64,000 nt of DNA from Streptosporangium sp. NBC_01755 (GCF_035917995.1 NZ_CP109131.1:7936001-8000000); one strand, 5' to 3'; shown: positions 20,595-29,680, counted from the first letter of the stretch. Numbers and translations are program-made. Notes: generated from the sequence alone by a model not told the origin.

Positions 20595-21641
20595 ATGGCT
20601 GAAGACACCATCTGCGGCACGGCCCGCGGCTCCTCCGAGGTCCCCCTGTCGATCCTCGAGCTGGCCGTCGTCGGTTCGGGAGTGACGCCCACCGAGACCC
20701 TGGAGGCGAGCACCGAGCTGGCCAGGCGCGCGGAGGAGTGGGGCTACCACCGGATCTGGGTGGCCGAGCACCACGGCATGCCGTCCGTGGCCAGTTCCTC
20801 CCCCGCCGTGTTGATCGCCCATCTGGCCGCCGCGACCAGGAGCATCCGGCTGGGATCCGGCGGCGTCATGCTGCCCAACCACGCCCCGCTGATCGTCGCC
20901 GAGCAGTTCGGCACCCTGCACGCGCTGCACCCGGGCCGCATCGACCTCGGGCTCGGCCGGGCCCCGGGCACCGACCCCGCCACCGCGCGGGCGCTGCGCA
21001 GGAACGGTCCGGACGCCGACGACTTCCCCGAGCAGCTGGCCGAGTTGACCGCCTTCCTGGACGGCTCGTTCCCGCAGGGCCATTCGCTCGAACGGGTCGT
21101 CGCGGTACCCCGCTCCCCCGAGTCGGGCCGCCCGCCGATCTGGCTGCTGGGCTCCAGCGGTTTCAGCGCCCAGCTCGCCGGCATGCTCGGCCTGCCGTTC
21201 GCGTTCGCGCACCACTTCAGCGGGAACAACACCATCCCCGCCCTGGAGCTGTACCGGTCGGCCTTCCGGCCCTCCGCCGTCCTCGGCCGGCCATACGCGA
21301 TGATCGGCGTCTCCGCCGTCGCCGCCGACACCTCCGAGCAGGCGCTGCGCCTGGCCCGCCCGGGCGCTCTGTCCATGCTGCGGCTGCGGCGCGGGGCCCC
21401 GCAGCCGGTCCCCACGCCCGAGGAGGCCGAGGCATATCCCTACAGCCCGATCGAGAAGGACTTCCTCGACGACCACCTGTCCAAGGTGGTGATCGGGGAC
21501 CCCGTCGAGGTGCGGCAGGGGCTGGAGGACCTGCGCAAGCGCACCGAGGCCGACGAACTGATGATCACCACGATGGTGCACTCCCCCGCCGACCGGATCC
21601 GCTCCTACGAGCTGATCGCCCAGGCGTACGGCCTCATCTGA
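20595..21641 (+). CDS. LLM-class flavin-dependent oxidoreductase
   Basis: This 348-residue protein is a luciferase-like monooxygenase of the bacterial group often annotated as MsnO8-type LLM oxidoreductase. Seen are the TIM-barrel N-terminus LSILELAVVGSGVTPTETL, the RIWVAEHHGMPSVASSSPAV signature, SIRLGSGGVMLPNH, and GRIDLGLGRAPGTDP. These enzymes use reduced FMN or F420 with oxygen on diverse substrates. ATG 20595 is preferred over a TTG seven codons upstream. It stands alone between a methyltransferase and a broken phosphatase gene, with a palindromic operator candidate in front. Confidence 0.88.
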   Translation: MAEDTICGTARGSSEVPLSILELAVVGSGVTPTETLEASTELARRAEEWGYHRIWVAEHHGMPSVASSSPAVLIAHLAAATRSIRLGSGGVMLPNHAPLIVAEQFGTLHALHPGRIDLGLGRAPGTDPATARALRRNGPDADDFPEQLAELTAFLDGSFPQGHSLERVVAVPRSPESGRPPIWLLGSSGFSAQLAGMLGLPFAFAHHFSGNNTIPALELYRSAFRPSAVLGRPYAMIGVSAVAADTSEQALRLARPGALSMLRLRRGAPQPVPTPEEAEAYPYSPIEKDFLDDHLSKVVIGDPVEVRQGLEDLRKRTEADELMITTMVHSPADRIRSYELIAQAYGLI

Positions 21642-21714
21642 GGCCACCGACGTGCGCGGATAAAGCCGCCAATCTCCATTGAATCTGCACACAAGGTCGT
21701 TACGCTCCCGCTTT

Positions 21715-21960
21715 ATGATCAGATCGAGATGGGTGGACCTGCTGCTCGTCTGGCCGGCGGTGCTGCCGCTCGCGGTGTGGGCGGCGCTCAGGGCGACCAG
21801 CCCACCTGGCCGCAGCTGGGCTGGGAGTCCCTCCCCGGCGTGACGATCGACCACGTGCTCGCCGACTCGCGCATGGCGGTCAACACCTTCGGCGTCCACT
21901 CCCTGCCGGACACCGACCACCGCCCGGTCTTCGCCGAGCTCGGCCTGCCCCGGTTCACGG
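21715..21960 (+). pseudogene. endonuclease/exonuclease/phosphatase (EEP) family remnant with internal deletion
   Basis: ATG 21715 opens a membrane-segment N-terminus (WVDLLLVWPAVLPLAVWAAL) of the kind found at the start of actinomycete membrane-bound EEP proteins. In another frame from about 21800 comes the C-terminal EEP core TIDHVLADSRMAV and SLPDTDHRPVFAELGLP, including the conserved Asp-His pair. About 200 residues between them are missing and the frames do not match, so the gene has lost its middle. Its end abuts the stop of the convergent MFS gene. Confidence 0.72.
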
Positions 21961-23190
21961 GCCACCGAGCGGTGCCCGGACGGCCGCGGCCCTCCGTGAG
22001 CGAGACCCGCCGAGGAACAGCACCAGGGCGAGAACCGCGTACGGCACCGCGGAGGCCGTGAAGATCGTGGCGTGGTCGGTCAGCGCCGAGGCGGCGGCGT
22101 AGCCGCCGTAGGCGAGGACGGCGCCCACCTCGGTGCCCAGCCCGGCCAGCGAGGTCACGGTGGCGCGGGCCGGGCCCGTGATGCTCTCCTGCAACCGCGC
22201 GTCGGCCAGCACGCTCGCCATCTGGAAGGCGCAGAAGGCGGCCGCGACGGCGACGAACCCCACCGCGACCCCGCCGGCCGCACCCGCGCCGAGCGCCAGC
22301 GCCCCGAACGCGAGGAGGGCCGCGAGCTCCCTGTCGGTGAAGCCCCGCCCGGCCGCCGCGAACAGGCCGCCGACCGCGATGCCCGCGGAGACCAGGAGCA
22401 CCACGAGCGGCACGGCATGCGTGGCGACCCCGGCACCGACCGCGAGCAGCGGGACGTACTCCTCCAGCGACCCCCACAGGGCCGTCACCGCCGGCACCAG
22501 CAGCAGCGCCCGGCGCGTCGTCCGGTCGGCGCGTACCTCCCGCAGCCCGGCGCGCAGGGTCGCGGCGTAGCCGCCCGGCGAGGTCTCCTCCCGCTGCCCT
22601 CGTACGCGATGTTCGGGAAAGGTCAGTGCGACGGCCGTGGCGAGCACGCATGCCAGGACGCTGCCGGCGCCGACCAGCGGGTAGCCGCCCAGGGCGAACA
22701 CCGGGGCGGCGACGGCCATGGACGCCATGACGGCGCCCGTGCCGATCGCACGGGCCCGGCCCATGATCGCGGCGTAGCGGCCGGCGGCGCCCAGACGGTC
22801 GAGCTCGGTGTAGACCAGCGCCTCCAGCGCGCCCGACTGCAGCGCTCCCGAGGTGCCCCACAGGACGAAGCCCGCGGCGAACACCCAGTAGGTGGGGACG
22901 GCGACCAGCAGGCCGAAGCCGATCGCGGCCGCCAGCGGCGCCAGGGCGAGCAGGGCGCGCCGCGAGGCGGTGTCGGCCCACACCCCCGACGGGACCTCCA
23001 TCACGACGGAGGTGAGCGACCAGATCGCCAGGAGCGAGGAGATCTCCGCGGTCGACAGGCCCGTGTCGACGAAGAGCAGCGCGTAGAACGGATAGAGCAG
23101 GACGAACTCATCGAGGAACGCGTAGGTGTAGAGCGTCGCGGCCAGGCGCTTCGCGCGCCCGCCGGGCGCGCGAAAGGAAGAAATGGTCAT
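21955..23190 (-). CDS. MFS transporter, 12 transmembrane segments
   Basis: This 411-residue protein is a major facilitator superfamily member. ATG 23190 is preferred over the longer frame because AAGGA lies six bases upstream and the preceding residues are polar and unlike a transporter. About twelve hydrophobic segments are visible, with the MFS motif A-like EVPSGVWADTASRRALL between the second and third. The tail is basic (GGSRSRRAAAV). Substrate unknown; this subgroup is often annotated as a drug or multidrug exporter. It is convergent with the EEP remnant, whose last codons overlap its end by a few bases. Confidence 0.88.
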   Translation of the reverse strand: MTISSFRAPGGRAKRLAATLYTYAFLDEFVLLYPFYALLFVDTGLSTAEISSLLAIWSLTSVVMEVPSGVWADTASRRALLALAPLAAAIGFGLLVAVPTYWVFAAGFVLWGTSGALQSGALEALVYTELDRLGAAGRYAAIMGRARAIGTGAVMASMAVAAPVFALGGYPLVGAGSVLACVLATAVALTFPEHRVRGQREETSPGGYAATLRAGLREVRADRTTRRALLLVPAVTALWGSLEEYVPLLAVGAGVATHAVPLVVLLVSAGIAVGGLFAAAGRGFTDRELAALLAFGALALGAGAAGGVAVGFVAVAAAFCAFQMASVLADARLQESITGPARATVTSLAGLGTEVGAVLAYGGYAAASALTDHATIFTASAVPYAVLALVLFLGGSRSRRAAAVRAPLGGP

Positions 23191-23655
23191 GAGGTCCTTC
23201 TCGCGGGGACTGTGCGGACTCGGGATGCTCGGCATCTCCGGGGGTCCGCGGCAGCGCGCGCCGGACCGGCCTCTGGTTCAGGATCAATGTCGCCAGGTCA
23301 TGGTGCCGACCCTACAACCGCCTCGCCGGTCGCCGCCTCCCCTTTTTCCTGCGGGGTACGGGTGTCCGTTCCCTCGGCAATCCCCCGGGCCGCGGGCTCG
23401 GTGGAAGGCATGAGGTCATCGGCCTTTCTGACCTGGCGGTTACAGGATGGGAGCCGTCACATCAATTGCCGACCCCGTATTCGGGCACGGAAACTGAATG
23501 GTCGCCCGCGCCGTGCGGGTGAGGGTGATCCGACGGGGCGTCCACCTGGAGCGGTGGTGCGGGAGAACGGTTGAGCGGGGATGGGCCTCCGGTTCGCCAT
23601 GCCCTCGAGCGGCGATCACCTGGTGTGAGCACCGTGAGGAGCGTGCCGCCTGTTG
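23191..23655. other. divergent intergenic region, no gene recognised
   Basis: These 465 bases separate the minus-strand MFS gene from the plus-strand ABC pair and must hold both promoters. A short AAGGA ribosome site serves the MFS start. I find no gene with a family match, no tRNA fold and no convincing riboswitch; open frames in this stretch have atypical composition and no ribosome sites. Confidence 0.5.
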
Positions 23656-25461
23656 ATGCCTCCTGATACCTCGGACACAGAAACAGAATCCCGAACCCGA
23701 CAATCCCCGCCCCTCCCTCGCCGTGGCGGGGCCCGTTCCCTGTGGCGGCTGAAGTCCTACCTGCGCCCCTACGCCACCCGCCTGGTCCTCATCTGGATAC
23801 CGGCCTTCGCCGCGGTCGGGATCGGCATCGCCATCCCGCTGATCGGCAGGGAGATCATCGACGGCCCCGTGGCCCGGGGGGACAGCGAGGCCCTGCTCCC
23901 CCTCGCGCTGCTCGCCCTGGGGCTGGGCACGGCCGAGGCACTGCTCGTCTTCTTGAGGCGATGGCTGCTGGCCGACGCGGTCCTGAGCCTGGAGACCAGC
24001 ATCCGTGACGACCTCTACAGCCACCTGCAGCGGCTGCCGATGGGGTTTCACGCCTCCTGGCAGTCGGGCCAGCTGCTGTCCCGGGCGACGACCGACCTGT
24101 CGGCGATCCGGCGCTTCCTCGGCTTCGGCCTGCTCTTCCTCGTCCTGATCACCATTCAGATCGTGACGGTGACCGGGCTGCTGCTGCGCATGTACTGGCC
24201 GCTCGGGCTGCTGGTCGTCGCCTCGGCGGTGCCGATCGTGCTCACCTCGCTGCACTTCGAGCGCAGGTACATCCTCATCTCCCGCCGTGTCCAGGACGAG
24301 CAGGGCGACCTCGCCACCGTCGTCGAGGAGTCGGCGGCTGGCATCCGGACGATCAAGGCGTTCGGCCGCGGTCGCCACGTCCTGGGAATCTTCGAGAAGG
24401 GAGCCGTGAAGGTCTACCGGACCTCGATGGAGAAGGTCCGCCTGTCGGCGAGGTTCTTCACCTTTCTTGAGGTGATCCCGAACATCACCCTCGCGCTCGT
24501 GCTGCTGCTCGGCGCCCTGGCGGCCGGCTCCGGCACCCTGACGCTGGGCACGCTGGTGGCCTTCACGACCCTGATGCTGCAGCTGGTCTGGCCCATCTCG
24601 GCGCTCGGCTTCATTCTGACGATGGGCCAGGAGGCGATGACCGCGGCGGACCGGGTGATGGAGGTGCTCGACACCGAACCGGAGATCGTCGGGGGCGTCC
24701 GCGTGATCGGGCGGCCCCGTGGACACCTGCGTTTCGAGGGCGCGGGGTTCCGCTTCCCCGGCGCCGCCGAGCCGGTGCTTCACGATGTCTGGCTGGAGGT
24801 GCGACCAGGGGAGACGGTGGCGGTCGTGGGGGCGACGGGGTCGGGCAAGACCACCCTGACCTCCCTGGTGCCGCGCCTGTACGACGTGAGCGCGGGCCGG
24901 GTCACGATCGACGGCGTCGACGTCCGCGATCTGCCGCTGCCCGAGCTGCGCTCGCTGGTCGCCACCGCCTTCGAGGAGCCGACGCTGTTCTCGATGAGCG
25001 TCAGGGAGAATCTCACGCTGGGGCGGCACGACGCGGCCGAGGAGGAGATCGCGACGGCGCTGCGGATCGCCCAGGCCGGATTCGCGTACGAGCTGCCATG
25101 GGGCCTGGAGACCAGGATCGGCGAACAGGGCATGTCCCTGTCCGGCGGCCAGCGCCAGCGGCTCGCACTGGCCCGGGCGGTCCTCAGCCGTCCCAGGATC
25201 CTCGTGCTGGACGACACCCTGTCGGCGCTGGACGTCGAGACCGAGGCCCTGGTCGAGAAGGCGCTGCGGCATGTGCTGCGCGAGGCGACCGGCATCGTCG
25301 TCGCCCATCGGGCCTCCACGGTGCTGCTCGCCGACAGGGTGGCGCTGCTGCTGGACGGCACGATCGCGCACGTCGGCCGGCACCACGAGCTCATGGCGAG
25401 CGTGTCCGAGTACCGCGCGCTGCTGTCGGCCGACCCGGACGCCGAGGAGGCACGGCTGTGA
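23656..25461 (+). CDS. ABC exporter subunit, permease-ATPase (degenerate catalytic site)
   Basis: This 601-residue type IV ABC half-transporter has a six-helix membrane domain (about 40-330) and an ATPase domain (about 355-595). Walker A is GATGSGKTT, the signature LSGGQRQRLALARA and Walker B ILVLDDTLSALD. The catalytic Glu after Walker B is replaced by Asp, as in the degenerate partner of heterodimeric exporters. ATG 23656 follows an adjacent TTG. Its stop overlaps the GTG of the second subunit (GTGA), so the two are translationally coupled and surely form a heterodimer. The exported substrate is not evident; relatives include multidrug and peptide exporters. Confidence 0.93.
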   Translation: MPPDTSDTETESRTRQSPPLPRRGGARSLWRLKSYLRPYATRLVLIWIPAFAAVGIGIAIPLIGREIIDGPVARGDSEALLPLALLALGLGTAEALLVFLRRWLLADAVLSLETSIRDDLYSHLQRLPMGFHASWQSGQLLSRATTDLSAIRRFLGFGLLFLVLITIQIVTVTGLLLRMYWPLGLLVVASAVPIVLTSLHFERRYILISRRVQDEQGDLATVVEESAAGIRTIKAFGRGRHVLGIFEKGAVKVYRTSMEKVRLSARFFTFLEVIPNITLALVLLLGALAAGSGTLTLGTLVAFTTLMLQLVWPISALGFILTMGQEAMTAADRVMEVLDTEPEIVGGVRVIGRPRGHLRFEGAGFRFPGAAEPVLHDVWLEVRPGETVAVVGATGSGKTTLTSLVPRLYDVSAGRVTIDGVDVRDLPLPELRSLVATAFEEPTLFSMSVRENLTLGRHDAAEEEIATALRIAQAGFAYELPWGLETRIGEQGMSLSGGQRQRLALARAVLSRPRILVLDDTLSALDVETEALVEKALRHVLREATGIVVAHRASTVLLADRVALLLDGTIAHVGRHHELMASVSEYRALLSADPDAEEARL

Positions 25462-27479
25462 GCAGGACGGACCCCCCGGTGCAGGCCGGACACGTCCCCG
25501 AGAACGGGAGCTCCACCGCGCCCGCTCCCGGAGCGCCTTCCGGCAACGGGCGAAGGCGCGAGAGCGAGAGCGAGAACGGGAAAGGGAACGGGAAAGGGAA
25601 AGGGAAAGGGAAAGGGAAAGGGAACGGGAAAGGGAACGGGAAAGGGAACGGGGAATGGCGCGGGGTCGCCGCGGAGAACCAGGACGAGTTGTCGGAGCAG
25701 GTGTCGTTCCTGCTGCGCAGCAGGTCCAGGCGGCTGCTGGGCGAGCTGCTGCGCCCGTACCGCGGGGAGATCGTCCTGCTCGTCGCGATCATCGTGACCT
25801 GCAACGTCGCCTCGCTCGCCATCCCCTACCTGGTCAAGGTGGGCATCGACGCGGGCATCCCGCCGATGGTCGCGGGCGCGGGGCCGGAGACGCTGTTGAC
25901 CGTCGTCTCGGCGATCCTGGCCGCGGCGGTCATCCAGCTGGTGACCCGGCAGGTGTTCCTCAGGATGGCCGGACGCATCGGCCAGAGCATCCTGCTGGAG
26001 CTGCGGCGGCGGGTCTTCGGCCACTTTCAGAGGCTGTCGCTGTCCTTCCACGACGACTACACCTCGGGCCGGGTCGTCTCCCGCCTCACCTCCGACATCG
26101 ACGCCATCTCCGAGATGCTCCAGTCGGGCTTCGACGATCTCGTCACCGCCGTGCTGACATTGGTCGGCACGGCGGTCCTGCTGCTCGTCCTGGACGTCCA
26201 GCTCGGCGTGGTCGCGCTACTGCCGCTGCCGGTCCTGGTGCTGTTCACCGGGTGGTTCCGGCGGCAGTCGAGCATCATCTACCGCAGGACCCGGGAGACC
26301 GTGGCCCTGGTGATCGTCCACTTCGTGGAGTCGATGGCCGGCATGCGCGCGGTCCAGGCGTTCCGCGGGGAGCCGCGCAACCAGGCGATCTTCGCCCAGC
26401 TGAACGCCGACTACCGGGACGCCAACCTGCGGAGCATGCGCCTGATCGCGATCTTCTCACCGGGCGTCAAGCTGATCGGGAACGTGACGGTCGCGGCGGT
26501 CCTGCTCTACGGCGGCATGCTGGCGATCCGGGACGAGGTCACGGTGGGCGTGCTGGCCGCGTTCCTGCTCTACCTTCGCCAGTTCTACGAGCCGATGCAG
26601 GAGATTTCGCAATTTTATAACACGTTCCAGTCGGCGGGGGCCGCGCTGGAGAAGCTCTCCGGCGTACTGCAGGAGCGCCCCGCGGTGGCCGAGCCGGGCG
26701 ACCCGGTGGCGCTGGAGCGGCCGCACGGCAGGGTCGAGTTCCGGCAGGTGGAGTTCTCCTATCTGGACGGCACCCCGGTGCTGCCCCGGCTGGACCTGCT
26801 GGTCCCCGCCGGGCAGACCGTGGCGCTGGTCGGCACCACCGGGGCGGGCAAGACCACGCTGGCGAAACTGGTCGCCAGGTTCTACGACCCGGTGGCGGGG
26901 CGGGTGCTGCTGGACGGGGTCGACCTGCGCGACCTCGGCGAGGAGTCGCGGCACGCCGCGATCGTCCTGGTGACACAGGAGAACTTCCTGTTCAGCGGCT
27001 CGGTGGCGGACAACATCGGATTTGGAAGGCCGGGCGCGAGCATGGCCGACATCGTGGCCGCGGCCCGCTCGATCGGCGCCGACGCGTTCGTCTCGGCGCT
27101 TCCCGAGGGGTACGACACGCAGGTCGGCAAGCACGGCGGCAGGTTGTCGGCGGGGCAGCGGCAGCTGGTGGCGTTCGCCAGGGCGTTCCTGGCCGACCCC
27201 GCGGTGCTGATCCTCGACGAGGCGACGTCCAGCCTGGACGTCGCCGGCGAGCGGCTGGTGCAGCGGGCGATGCGGACGATCCTGGCGGACCGGACCGCCC
27301 TGATCATCGCGCACCGCCTGTCGACCGTCGAGATCGCCGACCGGGTGCTGGTGATGGACGGCGGCCGGATCATCGAGGACGGATCACCAGGCGAGCTCGC
27401 CGGGCGGGCGGGGCGCTACGCCGACCTGCACCGTGCCTGGATCGACAGCATCTCCGACCACCGGGACCTTCCCGGCTGA
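25458..27479 (+). CDS. ABC exporter subunit, permease-ATPase (canonical catalytic site, repeat-bearing N-terminus)
   Basis: This 673-residue partner subunit has an unusual low-complexity head. Residues about 30-67 are polar Gly/Lys/Asn repeats encoded by hexanucleotide repeats, ahead of the membrane domain (about 95-400) and ATPase domain (about 425-665). Walker A is GTTGAGKTT and Walker B VLILDEATSSLD with the catalytic Glu intact, but the signature is LSAGQ instead of LSGGQ. Paired with the upstream subunit this gives one consensus and one degenerate ATP site. GTG 25458 is used, with GGAGG upstream at 25446-25450; the frame open to 25098 lies inside the previous gene. A strong hairpin follows the stop. 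Confidence 0.93.
   Translation: MSRTDPPVQAGHVPENGSSTAPAPGAPSGNGRRRESESENGKGNGKGKGKGKGKGNGKGNGKGNGEWRGVAAENQDELSEQVSFLLRSRSRRLLGELLRPYRGEIVLLVAIIVTCNVASLAIPYLVKVGIDAGIPPMVAGAGPETLLTVVSAILAAAVIQLVTRQVFLRMAGRIGQSILLELRRRVFGHFQRLSLSFHDDYTSGRVVSRLTSDIDAISEMLQSGFDDLVTAVLTLVGTAVLLLVLDVQLGVVALLPLPVLVLFTGWFRRQSSIIYRRTRETVALVIVHFVESMAGMRAVQAFRGEPRNQAIFAQLNADYRDANLRSMRLIAIFSPGVKLIGNVTVAAVLLYGGMLAIRDEVTVGVLAAFLLYLRQFYEPMQEISQFYNTFQSAGAALEKLSGVLQERPAVAEPGDPVALERPHGRVEFRQVEFSYLDGTPVLPRLDLLVPAGQTVALVGTTGAGKTTLAKLVARFYDPVAGRVLLDGVDLRDLGEESRHAAIVLVTQENFLFSGSVADNIGFGRPGASMADIVAAARSIGADAFVSALPEGYDTQVGKHGGRLSAGQRQLVAFARAFLADPAVLILDEATSSLDVAGERLVQRAMRTILADRTALIIAHRLSTVEIADRVLVMDGGRIIEDGSPGELAGRAGRYADLHRAWIDSISDHRDLPG
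25578..25650 (+). repeat. hexanucleotide repeat tract GGGAAA/GGGAAC
   Basis: About twelve tandem GGGAAA or GGGAAC units encode alternating Gly-Lys and Gly-Asn in the cytoplasmic head of the second ABC subunit. Purine-only on one strand, it is a slippage-prone tract. Confidence 0.93.
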
Positions 27480-27503
27480 CCCGTCGGCCCGCGTCAGGAG
27501 ACC

Positions 27504-27535
27504 GGTGCGATGGCCTAGGAGTGGGCCATCGCACC
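27504..27535 (+). terminator. terminator hairpin after ABC exporter operon
   Basis: Perfect 12-bp arms GGTGCGATGGCC (27504-27515) and GGCCATCGCACC (27524-27535) with an 8-base loop start 25 bases after the ABC stop codon. There is no T-tract. Confidence 0.75.
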
Positions 27536-27681
27536 ACCGGTTCAAGGGTGGCCAATCGATCGATGCTCTTCCCGCAGGTCGCCTCCGGCTGAGAAATCAT
27601 GGAGCCCAGAAGATCCAGGAGCGCTTCTGCACTAATCAACCGATTGATATTTTTGTCATTCCGCTTCCCGAAGTCCTCCGT

Positions 27682-27706
27682 ATGAGAATCATCGACGCGC
27701 AGGTCC
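27682..27706 (+). pseudogene. 5' stub of an amidohydrolase gene, interrupted
   Basis: ATG 27682 begins MRIIDAQV, the usual opening of Amidohydro_2 (TIM-barrel) proteins, but the frame then runs into unrelated sequence that is the end of a decayed TnpB element. The likely continuation lies at 29724. Upstream, ATCAA-CCGA-TTGAT (27635-27648) in an AT-rich pocket may be the old promoter/operator. Confidence 0.45.
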
Positions 27707-27930
27707 GGTTCCCCAGCATCTGCGCAAGACCGCAACCTACAACGCCGTTCGCTGATTCTCGGTGTTTTCCTGCGAGGCTCAGCGAGCCGCCGCGTTGCCG
27801 CGGCTGCGTTCTCCTTTTCGGAAGTTCCCGTTTCATCGGTGCGTGCCCGACACGAGTGCCAGGTCTTACCGCTCCTCCACGGGCGTTTGGCGTCTCCCCG
27901 CAACTCTGGGCGACGTCGAGACCACGCAAA
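27703..27930 (-). mobile_element. decayed 3' end of a second TnpB-type element
   Basis: The minus strand here resembles the region just after the intact tnpB gene. The block at 27861-27900 (GGTCTTACC, CTCCAC-GGCGTTT, TCTCC spaced alike) matches 28447-28485. Translated, the minus strand reads NARGGAVRPG and then PMKREL, against NACGGLVRPD and PVKQET after the intact tnpB. No transposase domain remains. The low-coordinate edge meets the amidohydrolase stub, suggesting that this insertion first broke that gene. Confidence 0.55.
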
Positions 27931-28349
27931 CGGCTGAAGGACGGGCCACGCTCAACTCCCGCCCCGGGCCCAGAACACCACCCGGTGCGACCGCGGGTGC
28001 GCCCAGACAGGACAGGCTTGGTTTTCGCTACACCACCATCCGGGCACGTCCCACCGAAGAGACACCGGCGGCCGGTGGACCGCACCTCCCTACCCCGCCT
28101 TTTACTCATTGCCGTCGTTCGATGACGGAGAGCCTAGCTTTGGGGAATGGTCGCTCTCGCCCCAAGCACGGAGTCCGCCCTCGTGGTGGTGTCCACCCCG
28201 GCATCGCGTGCCGTTCCCTCCACGGCGTCCGTCCACCGTGCCGAAGGACACGGGGAAAAACCGACGAATGCTGACGCAACAATCAGCAGTTCATAACCCC
28301 CTCTCGGCAGACCGAACAGTACGACCGCGTGCTGGGACTGACCGGCAAG

Positions 28350-28560
28350 TTGACTTCCTCCCCACGGCTGAAGCCGGGGGATTCCAACCCTCACGGGTCG
28401 GGTTTCCTGCTTCACCGGGCCGCGCCCTCGCCGCTTTCGCGGGTCGGGTCTTACCAGCCCTCCACAGGCGTTTCACCTCTCCGCCAGCCCGGCGGCGAGA
28501 ATGTTCTTCGCGGCATTGACGTCGCGGTCGTGGACCGCGCCGCAAGCGCACACCCACTCG
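28350..28560 (-). ncRNA. candidate omega RNA (reRNA) of the TnpB element
   Basis: TnpB nucleases use a guide RNA transcribed from the 3' end of tnpB through the right end. This stretch covers the last codons of tnpB, a GC-rich structured tail (28386-28472) and the terminal hairpin, and a closely similar block is preserved in the decayed copy at 27861-27900, which argues for a conserved RNA. The guide portion would be the flanking sequence below 28350. Confidence 0.5.
28360..28380 (-). repeat. right-end hairpin of the TnpB element
   Basis: Minus strand CCCCCGGCT-TC-AGCCGTGGGG forms a stem with one bulge, immediately inside the right boundary, followed by AGGAAGTCAA. Confidence 0.7.
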
Positions 28561-29603
28561 CGGACACCAAGCGGCATGGACTGAGCAATGCTGCCGCACG
28601 CCGAGCACAGCCTCGACGACGGAAACCAGCGGTCCACGACCAGCAGCTCCCGGCCGTACCAGGCGGCCTTGTACTCCAGCATGGACCGCACCTGACGCCA
28701 GGAGGCATCAGAGATGGCGCGGGCCAGTCGGCGGTTTTTTACCAGGTTACGCACTGTGAGGTCCTCGATCGCGATCACTTGGTTCTCGCGGACGATCGAG
28801 GTGGTGAGCTTGTGCAGGTGGTCACGGCGCCGGTCGCTGATCCGGGCGTGCGCCCGCGCGACCTTCACCTTCGCTTTGGCCCGGTTGTTCGAGCCCTTCT
28901 CTTTGCGGGCCAGGGCGCGCTGCGCGCGGGCCAGCCGGTCGCGGTCGGCGCGCTTATGCCGGGGGTTGGTGACCTTCCCCGCCTCGTCGGTGACACCGGC
29001 GATCGGCCGCGACAAGGTGAGCAGGGAAGTGATCCCGGCGTCGATGCCGACCATGTCGTCAATCGGGTCCAGGGGACGGATCCTGTCCTCGCACAGGATG
29101 GACACGAACCACCGCCCGGCCGCGTCCTTCGACACCGTCACCGTCGACGGCTCGGCCCCCTGCGGCAGCGGGCGCGACCACACGATGTTCAGCGGGCCGT
29201 CCATCTTTGCCAAGGTGAGCTGACCGCCCTGGTACTTGAACGCGGAGCGGGTGTACTCGACCGAGGCCCGCGACTTCTTGCGGGACTTGAACGTCGGATA
29301 CTTGGCCCGCTTGGCGAAGAAGTTCGCAAACGCCGCCTGAAGGTGACGCAGGGCTTGCTGGAGCGGGACCGACGACACCTCGTTCAGGAACGCCAGCTCA
29401 TCGGTGCGCTTCCACGCCGTCAGCTCCGCCGACGACTGCACATAGGAGACATGGCGCCCTTCGAGGGTGTAAGCGCGACTGCGCTCCGCCAGCGCCTTGT
29501 TGTAGACCAGGCGGACACAGCCGAACGTCCGGGCAAGCTCAGCAGCCTGCTCAGGGGTCGGATAGAAACGGAACTTGAAAGCCCGCTTCACCGTCTGCGC
29601 CAT
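28473..29603 (-). CDS. tnpB: TnpB, RNA-guided nuclease/OrfB of IS200/IS605 family
   Basis: This 376-residue protein is full length for the family. The N-terminal OrfB helix-turn-helix region begins KRAFKFRFYPTPEQ and includes RLVYNKAL. The RuvC-like catalytic residues are Asp188 in MVGIDAGITS, Glu280 in AIEDLTVRNL and Asp361 in HDRDVNAAKNI. A zinc finger has CSAC (333-336) and CAC (352-354). All catalytic residues look intact, so the nuclease may be active. TnpB cleaves DNA next to a short target-adjacent motif, guided by RNA from the element end, and helps the element persist. No TnpA transposase is adjacent, so movement would depend on another element. ATG 29603 has GTGAGG upstream. Confidence 0.93.
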   Translation of the reverse strand: MAQTVKRAFKFRFYPTPEQAAELARTFGCVRLVYNKALAERSRAYTLEGRHVSYVQSSAELTAWKRTDELAFLNEVSSVPLQQALRHLQAAFANFFAKRAKYPTFKSRKKSRASVEYTRSAFKYQGGQLTLAKMDGPLNIVWSRPLPQGAEPSTVTVSKDAAGRWFVSILCEDRIRPLDPIDDMVGIDAGITSLLTLSRPIAGVTDEAGKVTNPRHKRADRDRLARAQRALARKEKGSNNRAKAKVKVARAHARISDRRRDHLHKLTTSIVRENQVIAIEDLTVRNLVKNRRLARAISDASWRQVRSMLEYKAAWYGRELLVVDRWFPSSRLCSACGSIAQSMPLGVREWVCACGAVHDRDVNAAKNILAAGLAER

Positions 29604-29680
29604 GCCTCACATCCTGCACGATCCGTTAGGCCTCGCGAGTACGTTCGACTCCATCCGCGCGGCAGTGTGCCGTGTTTCCT

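Noticed and set aside
23191-23655. Small plus-strand protein in the divergent gap (from 23183)
   Set aside because: The start overlaps the MFS start region, and there is no ribosome site or recognisable sequence.
25578-25650. Regulatory purine tract or origin-like repeat
   Set aside because: It lies in frame inside a coding region and encodes a low-complexity protein head; no DnaA-box-like sites nearby.
28134-28415. Minus-strand frame after tnpB starting MKQETRPVRVG
   Set aside because: This is the usual pseudo-coding look of the TnpB guide-RNA/right-end region, not a protein.
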